DNA of 64,000 nucleotides from DATFVJ01 sp963851085 (GTDB taxonomy: Bacteria; Actinomycetota; Actinomycetes; Streptosporangiales; Streptosporangiaceae). Positions 26,394 to 34,247 of the stretch are shown piece after piece (within the stretch, counting starts at the first letter, position 1; each line of letters begins with the position of its first letter). Location of the stretch: contig CAWKNX010000018.1 in assembly GCA_963851085.1 (NCBI GenBank), positions 372,001-436,000 of the forward strand, written 5' to 3'. The notes under the pieces were generated by a model. That model saw only the letters and a program-made list of their open reading frames with translations. It made no database searches and was not told the origin of the DNA. Made by a program: the position numbers and the translations under genes.

Positions 26394-28773
26394 TCTCTGT
26401 GCCCCGTGGGCGTGACTGAGGCCCTGGTGCGCCGGGCACCGTGCTGCCCGGCGACCTGCCGGCGGCGCTGCCCGCCGCGGCATCGCTTACGCCGTGGCCG
26501 CTGGTGCGGCCGCTGGTTCCGCGGGGCACGTGCCTGGCCGGTGCGTCGGCCGCGTCGTCGGGGACCGGTGGGGACAGCGCGCCTGCGCGCGGCGGGTACA
26601 CGAGGTAGTCGGCTGGTTCGATCTCCTGCGCGGAATCCGCCGCTCCGTGGCGTTCGCCGCGCCGGTCCTTGCCCCGGGACGCGGCAGGCTCTGGGGCCCG
26701 CGGATCAGCGGCCCGCCGATTAGCGGCCCGGGGGCTGGCGGTGCGCGGATCAGCCGCGCGGACCTCGGTTTCCCGGGGCTCGTAACCCCACCGATCGGCG
26801 GCCCGCGGCTCGTAACCCCACGGTTCGGCGGCCCGCGGCTCGGATCCCCACGGTTCGGCGGCGCGAGCGTCGGATCCCCACGGTTCGGCGGCCCGCGGCT
26901 CGGATCCCCACGGTTCGGCGGCCCGCGGCTCGGATCCCCACGGTTCGGCGGCCCGCGGCTCGGATCCCCACGGTTCGGCGGCCCGCGGCTCGGATCCCCA
27001 CGGTTCGGCGGCCCGCGGCTCGGATCCCCACGGCTCGGCGGCGCCAGCGGCGGATCCCCACGGCTCGGCGGCGCCAGCGGCGGATCCCCACGGTTCGGCG
27101 GCCCGCGGCTCGGATCCCCACGGCTCGGCGGCCCGCGGCTCGGATCCCCACGGCTCGGCGGCCCGCGGCTCGGCGGCAGGCGCGTCGCTGGCCGGTGCGT
27201 CGGCGGCCGGTGTCTCGGCGGCCCGCGGCTCAGCCGCTGGCGGCTCGGACACGGCGGGTGGCGGCGTGGCCTTAGCCAACGATGGCAGGAGCACCGCGCC
27301 GAGCACGGCGGCGCCCATCCTGTCGAGTCGCCTGACGCCCGCCAGCACCTCCTCGCGCAGGCTGCGTGGCACCTCGACGGCCATGACTGCCGCATCTACG
27401 AGCTGGGCGAGCGCGTAGGCGTCCGCGCCGTCGGCCGTTGGCGGCGCTTCAAAGATCACGTAGCGTGCCCGGGCCCGCAGCCGGTTCACCAGCCGCTCGG
27501 TCACGTCCCGCTGCAAGTGGTAGTTCGCGAGATGGCCGTCGACGCCGGGCGTGATGACCCGCAGCTGCGGGACCTCTGCGGGATGCCGCTCGACGTCAGC
27601 CACGGTGGCGCGGTCGAGAACGACCTGAGCGAGGCCAGGGCCCGCACTGAGCCCGAACAGCACCGGGGTGATGCTGCCACGCAGGTCGGCGCACACCAGG
27701 ATGGCCTCAGAGCCGGTTCTGGCCAGGGCAGCCGCCAGATTCGCGGCGGCGACGCTGCCGCCGTGGCCGGGCGACGCACCCGCCACCAGCACGACGTGGT
27801 TGCCCTGCCCGAGTGTGGCCACGAGGGAGTGCCCGAGCTCTGCGAATGCCTGCCCGGTGCGCGATCTCGGCTCGGCGAGGGCGAGTTGCGTCCGGCCCTT
27901 GCCGCGCGACAGATCGAGCAGGACCGGCAGGTGCGCCGCGGTCTCCACGTCACGTGCGCCGCGGACACGCTTGTCGGACCTGTCCCGCCAGAATGCGATG
28001 ATCAATCCGATCAGCAGGCCCGCCGCAAGACCGCTCGGCAGGTAGAGGGAAGGGCGCGGGTTGGAAGGGCGCCGCGGCGCGACCCCTCCGGTGAGGATCC
28101 TGCCGCCTGACGTGTTCGCGGATTGGGCGACGAGGTTCGCTATATGGCCCGAAATCAGACTCAGCTGATTTTCATACGAGCCAAGCTCGGTATTCAGCGT
28201 GATGCGCTCGCTTGACCCGCGAGAGAGCCCCTTGATCTTCAGCGTGACGGTGGTGATCTTCTGCTGCAGCGTGCTTTCTTTCTGCTGCAACGTACCGAGC
28301 TGTCCCTGGATGAGGCTGGTGGCCGTCGCACTGCGGTTCTGGAGGTAGGCGGCGGCGACGGCGTTCGCGCATGATGCGGCGGACCTGGCCGTGCGGCCCG
28401 TGCAGCTGATCTGAAGTACCTGGGAGTTTGCCGGAACCGTGACGCTGATCCTGCCGATCAGGGACGACACCGACTGCGAGCTGTTCATCATCTGCTTGGC
28501 CAGGCCGGCGACACTGGCCGACTGGATGACCTGCGCCTCGGTGTCGAGGTCGACGCCGCCCGTGGACTTGTTCGCCGCCTGGCTGGCGTCGGTGCTCAAG
28601 GCGCGCACGTAGACGGCAGCCGATGAAGTGTAGGTGGCGGGAGTGAGCACGGTGTACGCTGCCGCCGCGGCGAGGCCCGCGAACGAGGCAAGCGCTACGA
28701 TCCACCAGCGGCGGCGGAGCACCGCGGCGTAGTCGGAGAGTTCGAACGAGTCCGGTTGCGGTGATCGCTCCAT
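26347..28773 (-). CDS. Wzz/CapB-like chain-length protein with defective BY-kinase-like domain and repeat tail
   Basis: An 808-aa polysaccharide co-polymerase. The Wzz N-terminus (DYAAVLRRRWWIVALASFAG) starts the first transmembrane helix. A periplasmic-type coiled segment follows (QLGTLQQKESTLQQKITTVT), then a second helix (SGLAAGLLIGLIIAF) near residue 255. The cytoplasmic ATPase-like domain reads VLVAGASPGHGGSVAAANLA, where the Walker A lysine is replaced (GGS instead of GKS). The Walker A' segment is ILVCADLRGSITP. The last about 260 residues are a low-complexity tail with 13 copies of a 10-residue unit (EPRAAEPWGS). No C-terminal tyrosine cluster is seen, apart from the Tyr in two late repeat units and YLVYPP. 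ATG 28773 is chosen; an upstream ATG at 28857 lacks an SD. It probably sets chain length, with the kinase function lost or unusual. Confidence 0.85.
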   Translation of the reverse strand: MERSPQPDSFELSDYAAVLRRRWWIVALASFAGLAAAAAYTVLTPATYTSSAAVYVRALSTDASQAANKSTGGVDLDTEAQVIQSASVAGLAKQMMNSSQSVSSLIGRISVTVPANSQVLQISCTGRTARSAASCANAVAAAYLQNRSATATSLIQGQLGTLQQKESTLQQKITTVTLKIKGLSRGSSERITLNTELGSYENQLSLISGHIANLVAQSANTSGGRILTGGVAPRRPSNPRPSLYLPSGLAAGLLIGLIIAFWRDRSDKRVRGARDVETAAHLPVLLDLSRGKGRTQLALAEPRSRTGQAFAELGHSLVATLGQGNHVVLVAGASPGHGGSVAAANLAAALARTGSEAILVCADLRGSITPVLFGLSAGPGLAQVVLDRATVADVERHPAEVPQLRVITPGVDGHLANYHLQRDVTERLVNRLRARARYVIFEAPPTADGADAYALAQLVDAAVMAVEVPRSLREEVLAGVRRLDRMGAAVLGAVLLPSLAKATPPPAVSEPPAAEPRAAETPAADAPASDAPAAEPRAAEPWGSEPRAAEPWGSEPRAAEPWGSAAGAAEPWGSAAGAAEPWGSEPRAAEPWGSEPRAAEPWGSEPRAAEPWGSEPRAAEPWGSEPRAAEPWGSDARAAEPWGSEPRAAEPWGYEPRAADRWGYEPRETEVRAADPRTASPRAANRRAADPRAPEPAASRGKDRRGERHGAADSAQEIEPADYLVYPPRAGALSPPVPDDAADAPARHVPRGTSGRTSGHGVSDAAAGSAAGRSPGSTVPGAPGPQSRPRGTENGIQADGAPDTIARG
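26780..27172 (-). repeat. 30-bp minisatellite, 13 units, inside the Wzz-like gene
   Basis: A tandem 30-bp repeat encoding EPRAAEPWGS, with variants AAGAAEPWGS (two), DARAAEPWGS, and two ending WGY. Five consecutive units near the middle are identical at protein level and almost so in DNA, which implies recent expansion. The period is a multiple of three, so copy number can vary without breaking the frame. Confidence 0.92.
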
Positions 28774-28968
28774 TTCCCGTGTGGGCTCCTCATCGCTCGG
28801 GGGCTCGGGGGGCCACAGGTGTTCTCCGCCAGCGAAGGCCCTGAACCGGACTAACATACGCCAATCACGCAGGCTGGCGCGGGTGCAATGGCCGACGAGG
28901 TCACCGCCTGCGGATTTGTTCATGATCAAATGGCCTGACATGATCACGGGCAGGGCGATCAATCATGA

Positions 28969-29214
28969 TCAGGATGTCCGCGCCCGAGGCACGGGCTCGC
29001 GGCCCCCGGCGTTCCAGTGGCCGGTCAGGTCGGCGTAGAGCGGCGACCGGGCGGCCAACGATCCGTGCTCCCCGAGTGCGTCGAGGCTTTGGCCGCCGAG
29101 CAGCACATGTCCATGCGACGGCCGGATAACGTCGGCGGTCAGCAAAGCGAGGGTGGACTTGCCGATGCCGGTCGGCCCCGCGGTGCCCGTGTCCGGTGGC
29201 CCGAGCCGTGGCAT
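28969..29214 (-). pseudogene. Remnant of an ABC transporter ATP-binding domain
   Basis: An 81-codon frame contains a Walker A (AGPTGIGKSTLALLTADVI) followed by RPSHGHVLLGGQSLDALGEH, the beta-strand and Q-loop approach of an ABC ATPase. It lacks the signature motif, Walker B and H-loop. It then runs into unrelated sequence (GGREPVPRARTS). It lies between the Wzz gene and the TauE/SafE gene. It reads as a fragment of a CydC/D- or exporter-type ATPase left by deletion. Three CATGATCA words occur just downstream (28921-28980). Confidence 0.5.
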
Positions 29215-29225
29215 CGCGGGCGGGG

Positions 29226-30221
29226 TCAGACGGGACCGGCCAGGTCACTTGCGCTGTCCCTGGCGCGTCGTGGGCGTGGCTGTGCCGCCGGCTGCGCCCT
29301 TCCCTGCCCGCGGGCCGTCCGCCTGCGGATGACGAGCGCGAGCGCGGCGACAGCGACGACGGCGGTGGCGAGCAGCCACGCGATAACGGGCGTGGGCAGC
29401 TTGACCAGTTTGAGCCCTGATGCGAGCAGGATGACGGCGAGGATAGGCCGTAGCACGTGGCCCGGTGCCCGGGACGACAGCGTCGAACCGAGCAATACCC
29501 CGGGAATGCCGCCCACCAGCAGTGCGGTGGTGACACCGAGCCTGACATCGCCGGCGATCAGCTGCGCGGCCGCGGCCGCGAACACCATGGGCACGGCTTG
29601 CGTCAGGTCCGTCCCGACCAGGCGCCGCACGGGCATGCGCGGATACAGGAACATCAACGCGACCATGACCAGCGAACCGGAGCCAACGGAGGTCATGCCT
29701 ACCCCGAGCCCGGTAATAATACCGATTAGTAATGTCAGGAACGGTCGCAAAGCAACAGGCCCGGCCAGGTCCTCGGCCCGCTCCTGTCCGGCGCGCGGGC
29801 CGTGCTGTCGGCGCCCCCGGCTGCCGAACGGCCGGGCCTCGGAGTACGCCTTGACCGCGATCGCGGCCGCGGCGACGATGAGCACGACGCCGGTGGCGAC
29901 GCTGACGACGTTTTGCAGGGCTCCGCCCCCGCCGAGCAGCCGCACCAGGAATACGCCGCTGAACGCACTCGGCACAGAGCCCGCGCACATCCAGCCCGCC
30001 AGCCGCAGGTCAGCCGTTCCCTTCCTTAGGTGGACGAGCGCGCCGAACGGCTTTGTGACTGCCGACATGACCAGGTCGCTCGATACGGCGGCGAGCGGCG
30101 GTATGCCGAAGAAGAACATCAGCATCGGGGTCATCAGCGCCCCTCCGCCCATCCCGGTAAGGCCCACGACCACGGCGACGGCGAACGACGCACCCGTGAG
30201 CGCAGGGTCGGGGATGCTCAA
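29226..30221 (-). CDS. TauE/SafE (DUF81) family anion permease
   Basis: A 331-aa membrane protein of the TauE/SafE family, thought to move sulfite, sulfonates or sulfate-like anions. It has two homologous halves, each opening with the Gly-rich motif: AVAVVVGLTGMGGGALMTPM and GIITGLGVGMTSVGSGSLVM. About eight hydrophobic segments are seen. The TTG start at 30221 has GGGAGG upstream and overlaps the cysC-type stop by 4 bases, so it is co-translated with that sulfur-activation gene. Codon 164 is TTA, rare in such GC-rich genomes, in an unusually AT-rich codon run (29718-29735). The substrate is inferred from context. Confidence 0.87.
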   Translation of the reverse strand: MSIPDPALTGASFAVAVVVGLTGMGGGALMTPMLMFFFGIPPLAAVSSDLVMSAVTKPFGALVHLRKGTADLRLAGWMCAGSVPSAFSGVFLVRLLGGGGALQNVVSVATGVVLIVAAAAIAVKAYSEARPFGSRGRRQHGPRAGQERAEDLAGPVALRPFLTLLIGIITGLGVGMTSVGSGSLVMVALMFLYPRMPVRRLVGTDLTQAVPMVFAAAAAQLIAGDVRLGVTTALLVGGIPGVLLGSTLSSRAPGHVLRPILAVILLASGLKLVKLPTPVIAWLLATAVVAVAALALVIRRRTARGQGRAQPAAQPRPRRARDSASDLAGPV

Positions 30222-31999
30222 CGGTGACCTCCCTTCGGCGGCGCCAGCCAGCCGCCGGCGCCGAGCAGGTGGAGGACCGCGGCGACCGCATCCTGGCGCG
30301 TCGCCGCGGAGGTGTCGATCACCAGGTCGGCGTCGGCTGGCTCCTCGTAGGGGTCCGAGATGCCGGTGAAGCCCGTGATGGCGCCTGCCCGTGCCTTCGC
30401 GTAAAGGCCCTTGCGATCGCGGGCCTCGCACGCTTGCAGAGGCGTCGCCACATGGACGAGCAGAAAGTCTCCTGTCCGGCTGACCATCTCGCGTACCTGC
30501 GCCCTGGCCGCCGCGTAGGGCGCTATGGGTGCGCAGATCGCCACGCCTCCGTGGCGCGCGATCTCGGCCGCGACGAAACCGATCCTCGCGATGTTGAGAT
30601 CCCGGTCCGCGCGGGAGAAGCTCAGCCCAGCGGAAAGCAGCCTGCGGACCTGATCGCCGTCGAGCAGCGATACGGTGCGGCCGCCGCGTTCCGCGAGGGC
30701 GTCGGCGACGTCACGCGCGAGGGTGGACTTGCCCGCGCCGGAGAGCCCGGTGAAGAACAGGACCAGCCCACGCTCATGCCGCGGCGGCAAGGCCGCATGC
30801 AGTTCGCGCGCCACCGGTGCGGGGGTGAACCAGTCAGGGATCTCCTCACCACGTTCGAGCAGCCCGGTCAGCTCGCCGAGGCTCAGCCCCGGCCGCCGCG
30901 TCGCCGCTTCGACCCGGGCGGCTGGCCGCCACACCTCTGCCACCAGGTCGAATGCCCATTCTCCCGGTATGACAAGTGGTATCGGCGCGCCCGCCAGGTC
31001 AGCGATGGTCGCGTCGGCGCTGCCTGCTTCCCTGATCGACGCGGTCGTGTGCGGCAGAGTGGGCAGAGTCGCCCGGCCCGGCCCGGCCGAGCCGCCGGTC
31101 ACCGGCGGTGTGGCCGGTGGGCAGAACAGGTGCGTGGCGCCGTACGCGGCGGCGACCAGAGCGCGCGCGAGTGTTTCTTCTCGTGTCCCTTCTCGCCCAC
31201 GGGGGGCCAGCGGGACGGGAACGACCAACGTGTCGGCGGGTAGCTGGGGCAGACAGGCGAGCACCGCCCGCACCAGGGCCTCGGGCCGTGTCACCAGCTC
31301 CGCGGGCCCGGCGACCAGGGGCATCAGCAGCAGCCGTGCGCGCATGCCGTCCGCCAGGTAGCGAAGCTGACCGAGCTCACGCCGGTGCAGCGGCGCACGG
31401 GTCAGAAAGGCGAGCACGGGCTTTTGCGGTACCGGCTTGTTCGCAGCGGGGTGGCCGGGACCCGGGATGTGCGGAACCTGACGGTGCGGTAGCGGGTCTG
31501 CAGGAACCGGGCCGGGCGGCAGCGGGTGGTCGGATTCATAGCTGGCCCCGCCGAGTTCAGCACGCGTTTGCGCAGGTCCCAACCGCAGCCGGCGGAACGG
31601 GCCGTGCTCGGGCTCACGGAGCGCGCGGACCGGTCCTGCGACCCTGGCCGGTTCTCCGGTGCCCGCCTGGATCCGCTCGGTGATCTCTAGCACGGCGAGC
31701 GGTGCGCCCTCAGGATCCTCCAGGACGAGCATGCCCGCATCAGGCGGCAGCGCGCCCGCGGGCACATCCAGGGTGACGGGAAATGGGAACGGCGTGCCGT
31801 CGGCGAGAGTGCCATGGCGCGCCACGGCAGCGGCGTCCGCGTCGCACATGAACCCGCTCAGCGGCGCGAACGCGCCAGACAGCAGGAGTTCCAGGTCCGC
31901 GAGCTGGAGGTCGTCCGGTGCCCAGGCCGGCCAGCCAGCCAGGTCGGCAGGCAGCCCCGCCGTGAGCGCGCTCACCGCCATCTCCAGCGGGCGCGGCAC
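30218..31999 (-). CDS. cysC: APS kinase fused to a degenerate ATP sulfurylase-like domain
   Basis: A 593-aa fusion. The C-terminal about 190 residues are a complete APS kinase that makes PAPS: VLFFTGLSGAGKSTLARDVA (P-loop), SLLDGDQVRRLLSAGLSFSR, DRDLNIARIGFVAAEIARHG and GLYAKARAGAITGFTGISDP. The N-terminal about 380 residues resemble ATP sulfurylase (LELLLSGAFAPLSGFMCDAD). The catalytic QxRNxxHxxH motif reads AFLTRAPLHRREL and the later GRDHAG-type motif reads HLFCPPATPPV, so this half is probably inactive. ATP sulfurylase activity would then come from CysDN. GTG 31999 is preferred over ATG 31981, whose GGAG sits too close. It is coupled to the TauE/SafE gene. Confidence 0.88.
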   Translation of the reverse strand: MPRPLEMAVSALTAGLPADLAGWPAWAPDDLQLADLELLLSGAFAPLSGFMCDADAAAVARHGTLADGTPFPFPVTLDVPAGALPPDAGMLVLEDPEGAPLAVLEITERIQAGTGEPARVAGPVRALREPEHGPFRRLRLGPAQTRAELGGASYESDHPLPPGPVPADPLPHRQVPHIPGPGHPAANKPVPQKPVLAFLTRAPLHRRELGQLRYLADGMRARLLLMPLVAGPAELVTRPEALVRAVLACLPQLPADTLVVPVPLAPRGREGTREETLARALVAAAYGATHLFCPPATPPVTGGSAGPGRATLPTLPHTTASIREAGSADATIADLAGAPIPLVIPGEWAFDLVAEVWRPAARVEAATRRPGLSLGELTGLLERGEEIPDWFTPAPVARELHAALPPRHERGLVLFFTGLSGAGKSTLARDVADALAERGGRTVSLLDGDQVRRLLSAGLSFSRADRDLNIARIGFVAAEIARHGGVAICAPIAPYAAARAQVREMVSRTGDFLLVHVATPLQACEARDRKGLYAKARAGAITGFTGISDPYEEPADADLVIDTSAATRQDAVAAVLHLLGAGGWLAPPKGGHR

Positions 32000-32464
32000 A
32001 ACTGATCCGGCACGGTAATCTCCGCTCGCTTCTCCGCTCGGATTGGCTTGAGCATCTTCCCGGGCTCGTGCTGGTACCCCGCGATCTATGGAGCTAACGC
32101 GGTCACCATGCCCACTTTCCCATGATCGATGGCTCCTAGGGCGGGCTATCCGGTGCCCTACGGGCCATCGATCATGAAGGCGAACCAACTCGTGGCCGCG
32201 GTTATGCCCGTCCAGGTTACGAGGGGTGGCTACCATGGGCCACCCGCCGGCTGGGCCCGCACGGCCCGGGGGGTCAGTGGCCGGTAGGCGGAGCCTTCTT
32301 TGGCCCAGCCGCCGCTGACCACGCCCGGGCGGGCAGCTCGCGGCGTTGCCGTCGTGCGCAGGAGCCACGGCGCGCTCTTCGAAAGGCAAACAGGGCCTTG
32401 CGACGCACCCACCTGGACGCCGATCGCTCAACGGACCGCCGAAGACCACTAGAGTGACGGACCG
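32000..32464. other. Divergent intergenic region with a palindromic element
   Basis: This stretch separates the cysC-type gene (minus) from the GT14 gene (plus) and must hold both promoters. It contains the palindrome at 32121-32176. Other open frames here have no recognisable content. Confidence 0.45.
32121..32176. repeat. 56-bp palindromic intergenic repeat, copy 2
   Basis: It begins CATGATCGATGGC and ends with the exact complement GCCATCGATCATG, with a 30-base interior. It shares the CATGATCG...CGATCATG ends and the 3' flank AAGG with copies at 16428-16480 and 48484-48536, but differs inside. Probably a related small palindromic element or a strong hairpin. Confidence 0.65.
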
Positions 32465-33334
32465 ATGGCTAGCAACACGCGGCGCGGGCCCATCGCCGTC
32501 ATCGTGCTCTCCCACAGGTATCCCGAGCAGGTGACACGGCTGGTGGCCAGGGTCACCGAGAGCGGTGACACCATGGCTGCGGTCCACCACGATCCGTCAG
32601 GTGAGCCGCTGCGCCTTCGAGCCTCCTCCCGCGTGGCGCTCATCCCCGATCCTGCTCCATGCCAGTGGGGCCGGTTGTCCCAGGTCGCCGCGTTGCGGAG
32701 ATCGCTGCTGTGGGTGCGGGCCAATGTGCCGGAGCTGAGCTGGGCGCTCATCGTCTCCGGCCAGGACTATCCCATCCGCGGGCTGAGCTCGATCGAGGCG
32801 GAACTTGACACAGCGAGATGTGACGCGTTCATGCGGCACTTCCGCGCAGACGGCGATCCTGCCGACGACGTGCACCCGTGGCAGGCCGCGACGCGGCGCA
32901 GGTATCTGTACCGGCGTCGGCTGCCCGCGTCGGTTCGGTCGGCATTCTTGCCATGGCAGCGGCGTCACCCGTATCACGGCGGAGTGCATTTGTACGTTGG
33001 CGACGTGTGGGTGAACCTGTCCGCCCGCGCCGTCGGCAAGGTGCTCGATTCGCCGCTCAATGGTCCTTTGCTCCGCTACCTGCGATGGGCGCCGAACCCC
33101 GACGAGACCTGGGCGGCCACGGTAGCGCTCAACGGCTCACCAGCGCTTGAGGTGGTCAACGACTCGCGGCGGTACATCCGCTGGCCGCCGGGAGCGCGTC
33201 ATCCCGCCGCGCTCGAACCGGCCGATCTCGCCGGGCTCCGCGGCAGCGGCGCCTTCTTCGCGCGCAAGGTGGACCTGGCCCACTGGCCACACGTGTACGA
33301 CCAGCTCGACGACCTCGCACGCGACAGGACCTGA
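32465..33334 (+). CDS. GT14-family (core-2/I-branching type) glycosyltransferase
   Basis: A 289-aa protein of glycosyltransferase family 14, whose members add beta-1,6-GlcNAc or xylose. Family landmarks are AVIVLSHRYPEQVTRLVARV at the N-terminus, MAAVHHDPSG, WALIVSGQDYPIRGLSSIEA (the usual SGQDYP motif), GGVHLYVGDVWVNLSARAV, RYLRWAPNPDETWAATVALN and GAFFARKVDLAHW. ATG 32465 is used. It reads away from the cysC/tauE pair and could add a branch sugar to the polysaccharide. The donor and acceptor are unknown. Confidence 0.85.
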   Translation: MASNTRRGPIAVIVLSHRYPEQVTRLVARVTESGDTMAAVHHDPSGEPLRLRASSRVALIPDPAPCQWGRLSQVAALRRSLLWVRANVPELSWALIVSGQDYPIRGLSSIEAELDTARCDAFMRHFRADGDPADDVHPWQAATRRRYLYRRRLPASVRSAFLPWQRRHPYHGGVHLYVGDVWVNLSARAVGKVLDSPLNGPLLRYLRWAPNPDETWAATVALNGSPALEVVNDSRRYIRWPPGARHPAALEPADLAGLRGSGAFFARKVDLAHWPHVYDQLDDLARDRT

Positions 33335-33343
33335 GCGTGGCGA

Positions 33344-34135
33344 TCACAGCACCCGGGCGAACCGGTCTTCCGGCTTGCGCAAGACGAACACGAGCTCGTC
33401 ATGCTCGTCGGTGTACCGTCCGCGCGACGCGGCTGCGGCAAACCGCCGCGCGGCGGCGAGAGCCCGCCACCACACCCCGCAGCCCGTGGGATCCCCGCGT
33501 GTCGCGCGCCGCTCGGCGATCACGAGACCACGCATCAGCGCATACCCCTGGATCCCCGGGCTGGACACGATCCGCTCGTACACCGCGGGGTAGGGCCCCG
33601 GTTCGGTGGGCCGCAGCCGCCGCCAGGCCAGTTCGCGTGCCCGCCAGGGCAGCGCCGCGGTGAACCGGTCGACGGCACCCGCCGCGCATTCCCTGTCGGC
33701 CGTGCGAAGCAGGAGGAGCCCGCCGGGTTTCAGCGCCGCGACGAACCGGTCGAGGACCAGTTCGACATGCCATATCCGCTCGAGCAGGCCGGCGCAGTGC
33801 ACAATGTCGTACGAGCGGGGTGGCAGCGGCACAGTCCGCAGGTCGCCGAGCGTGAATGACTGCAAGTCGGCGCGTTGCGCGGTAATCTCCCTGGTGAGCG
33901 GATGGTCGTGATCGACTCCGGTGACGCGGATGTCGAAGCCGTCGCCGCGCAGCGGCTCCAGGTCGAGGTCGCCGATGAGGCGGCCACACCCGGCCTCGAG
34001 CAGCGCGACCGGGCTGCCCTCGCGCCGGCGGGCGTAGTCGTGCAGGGTCCGGACGAATATCTGCCCGATGTCCGGGCTCTCGCCCCGCACCTGTGGGCTG
34101 TCTACCGGGGCGGGGTCCTCACTAAGGCGAGTCAC
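33344..34135 (-). CDS. SAM-dependent methyltransferase (class I)
   Basis: A 263-aa class I methyltransferase. Motif I is ALLEAGCGRLIGDLD, followed by VTGVDHDHP (acid after strand 2), then LPPRSYDIVHCAGLLERIWH (motif IV region) and FVAALKPGGLLLLRTADRE (motif V/VI). It starts at GTG 34135 and converges on the GT14 gene with 9 bases between stops. At the edge of the polysaccharide region it may methylate a sugar, but no feature specifies the substrate. Confidence 0.8.
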   Translation of the reverse strand: MTRLSEDPAPVDSPQVRGESPDIGQIFVRTLHDYARRREGSPVALLEAGCGRLIGDLDLEPLRGDGFDIRVTGVDHDHPLTREITAQRADLQSFTLGDLRTVPLPPRSYDIVHCAGLLERIWHVELVLDRFVAALKPGGLLLLRTADRECAAGAVDRFTAALPWRARELAWRRLRPTEPGPYPAVYERIVSSPGIQGYALMRGLVIAERRATRGDPTGCGVWWRALAAARRFAAAASRGRYTDEHDELVFVLRKPEDRFARVL

Positions 34136-34166
34136 GAACCCGTAGAGTAGCGACTAACATGCTTAG

Positions 34167-34247
34167 CGTCGTATTGACGCGCCGTCGTATTGACGCGCCA
34201 CCGTACTGGAGGCGCCACCGTACTGAGGCGCTAGCGTACTGAAGCGG
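34167..34247. repeat. Five tandem 16-17 bp repeats upstream of mfd
   Basis: Units read CGTCGTATTGACGCGC twice, then CACCGTACTGGAGGCGC, CACCGTACTGAGGCGC and TAGCGTACTGAAGCGG. Only the core CGTAyTGA-type word is kept throughout. They lie in the short region between the divergent methyltransferase and mfd, where promoters are expected, so they could be binding sites or just a minisatellite. Confidence 0.8.

Noticed and set aside
26780..27172. Possible CRISPR array (regular repeats)
   Set aside because: The units are contiguous with no variable spacers, encode a protein tail, and no cas genes are present. The same reasoning excludes the other tandem arrays.
26494..28110. 538-aa plus-strand frame with Gly-Pro-Arg-Leu-Gly-Ser repeats
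   Set aside because: It is the antisense reading of the Wzz-like repeat tail; the minus-strand frame has the conserved Wzz domains.
28915..28985. Fourth copy of the CATGATCG palindrome
   Set aside because: The three CATGATCA words here are direct, not inverted, and lack the conserved interior and 53-bp spacing.
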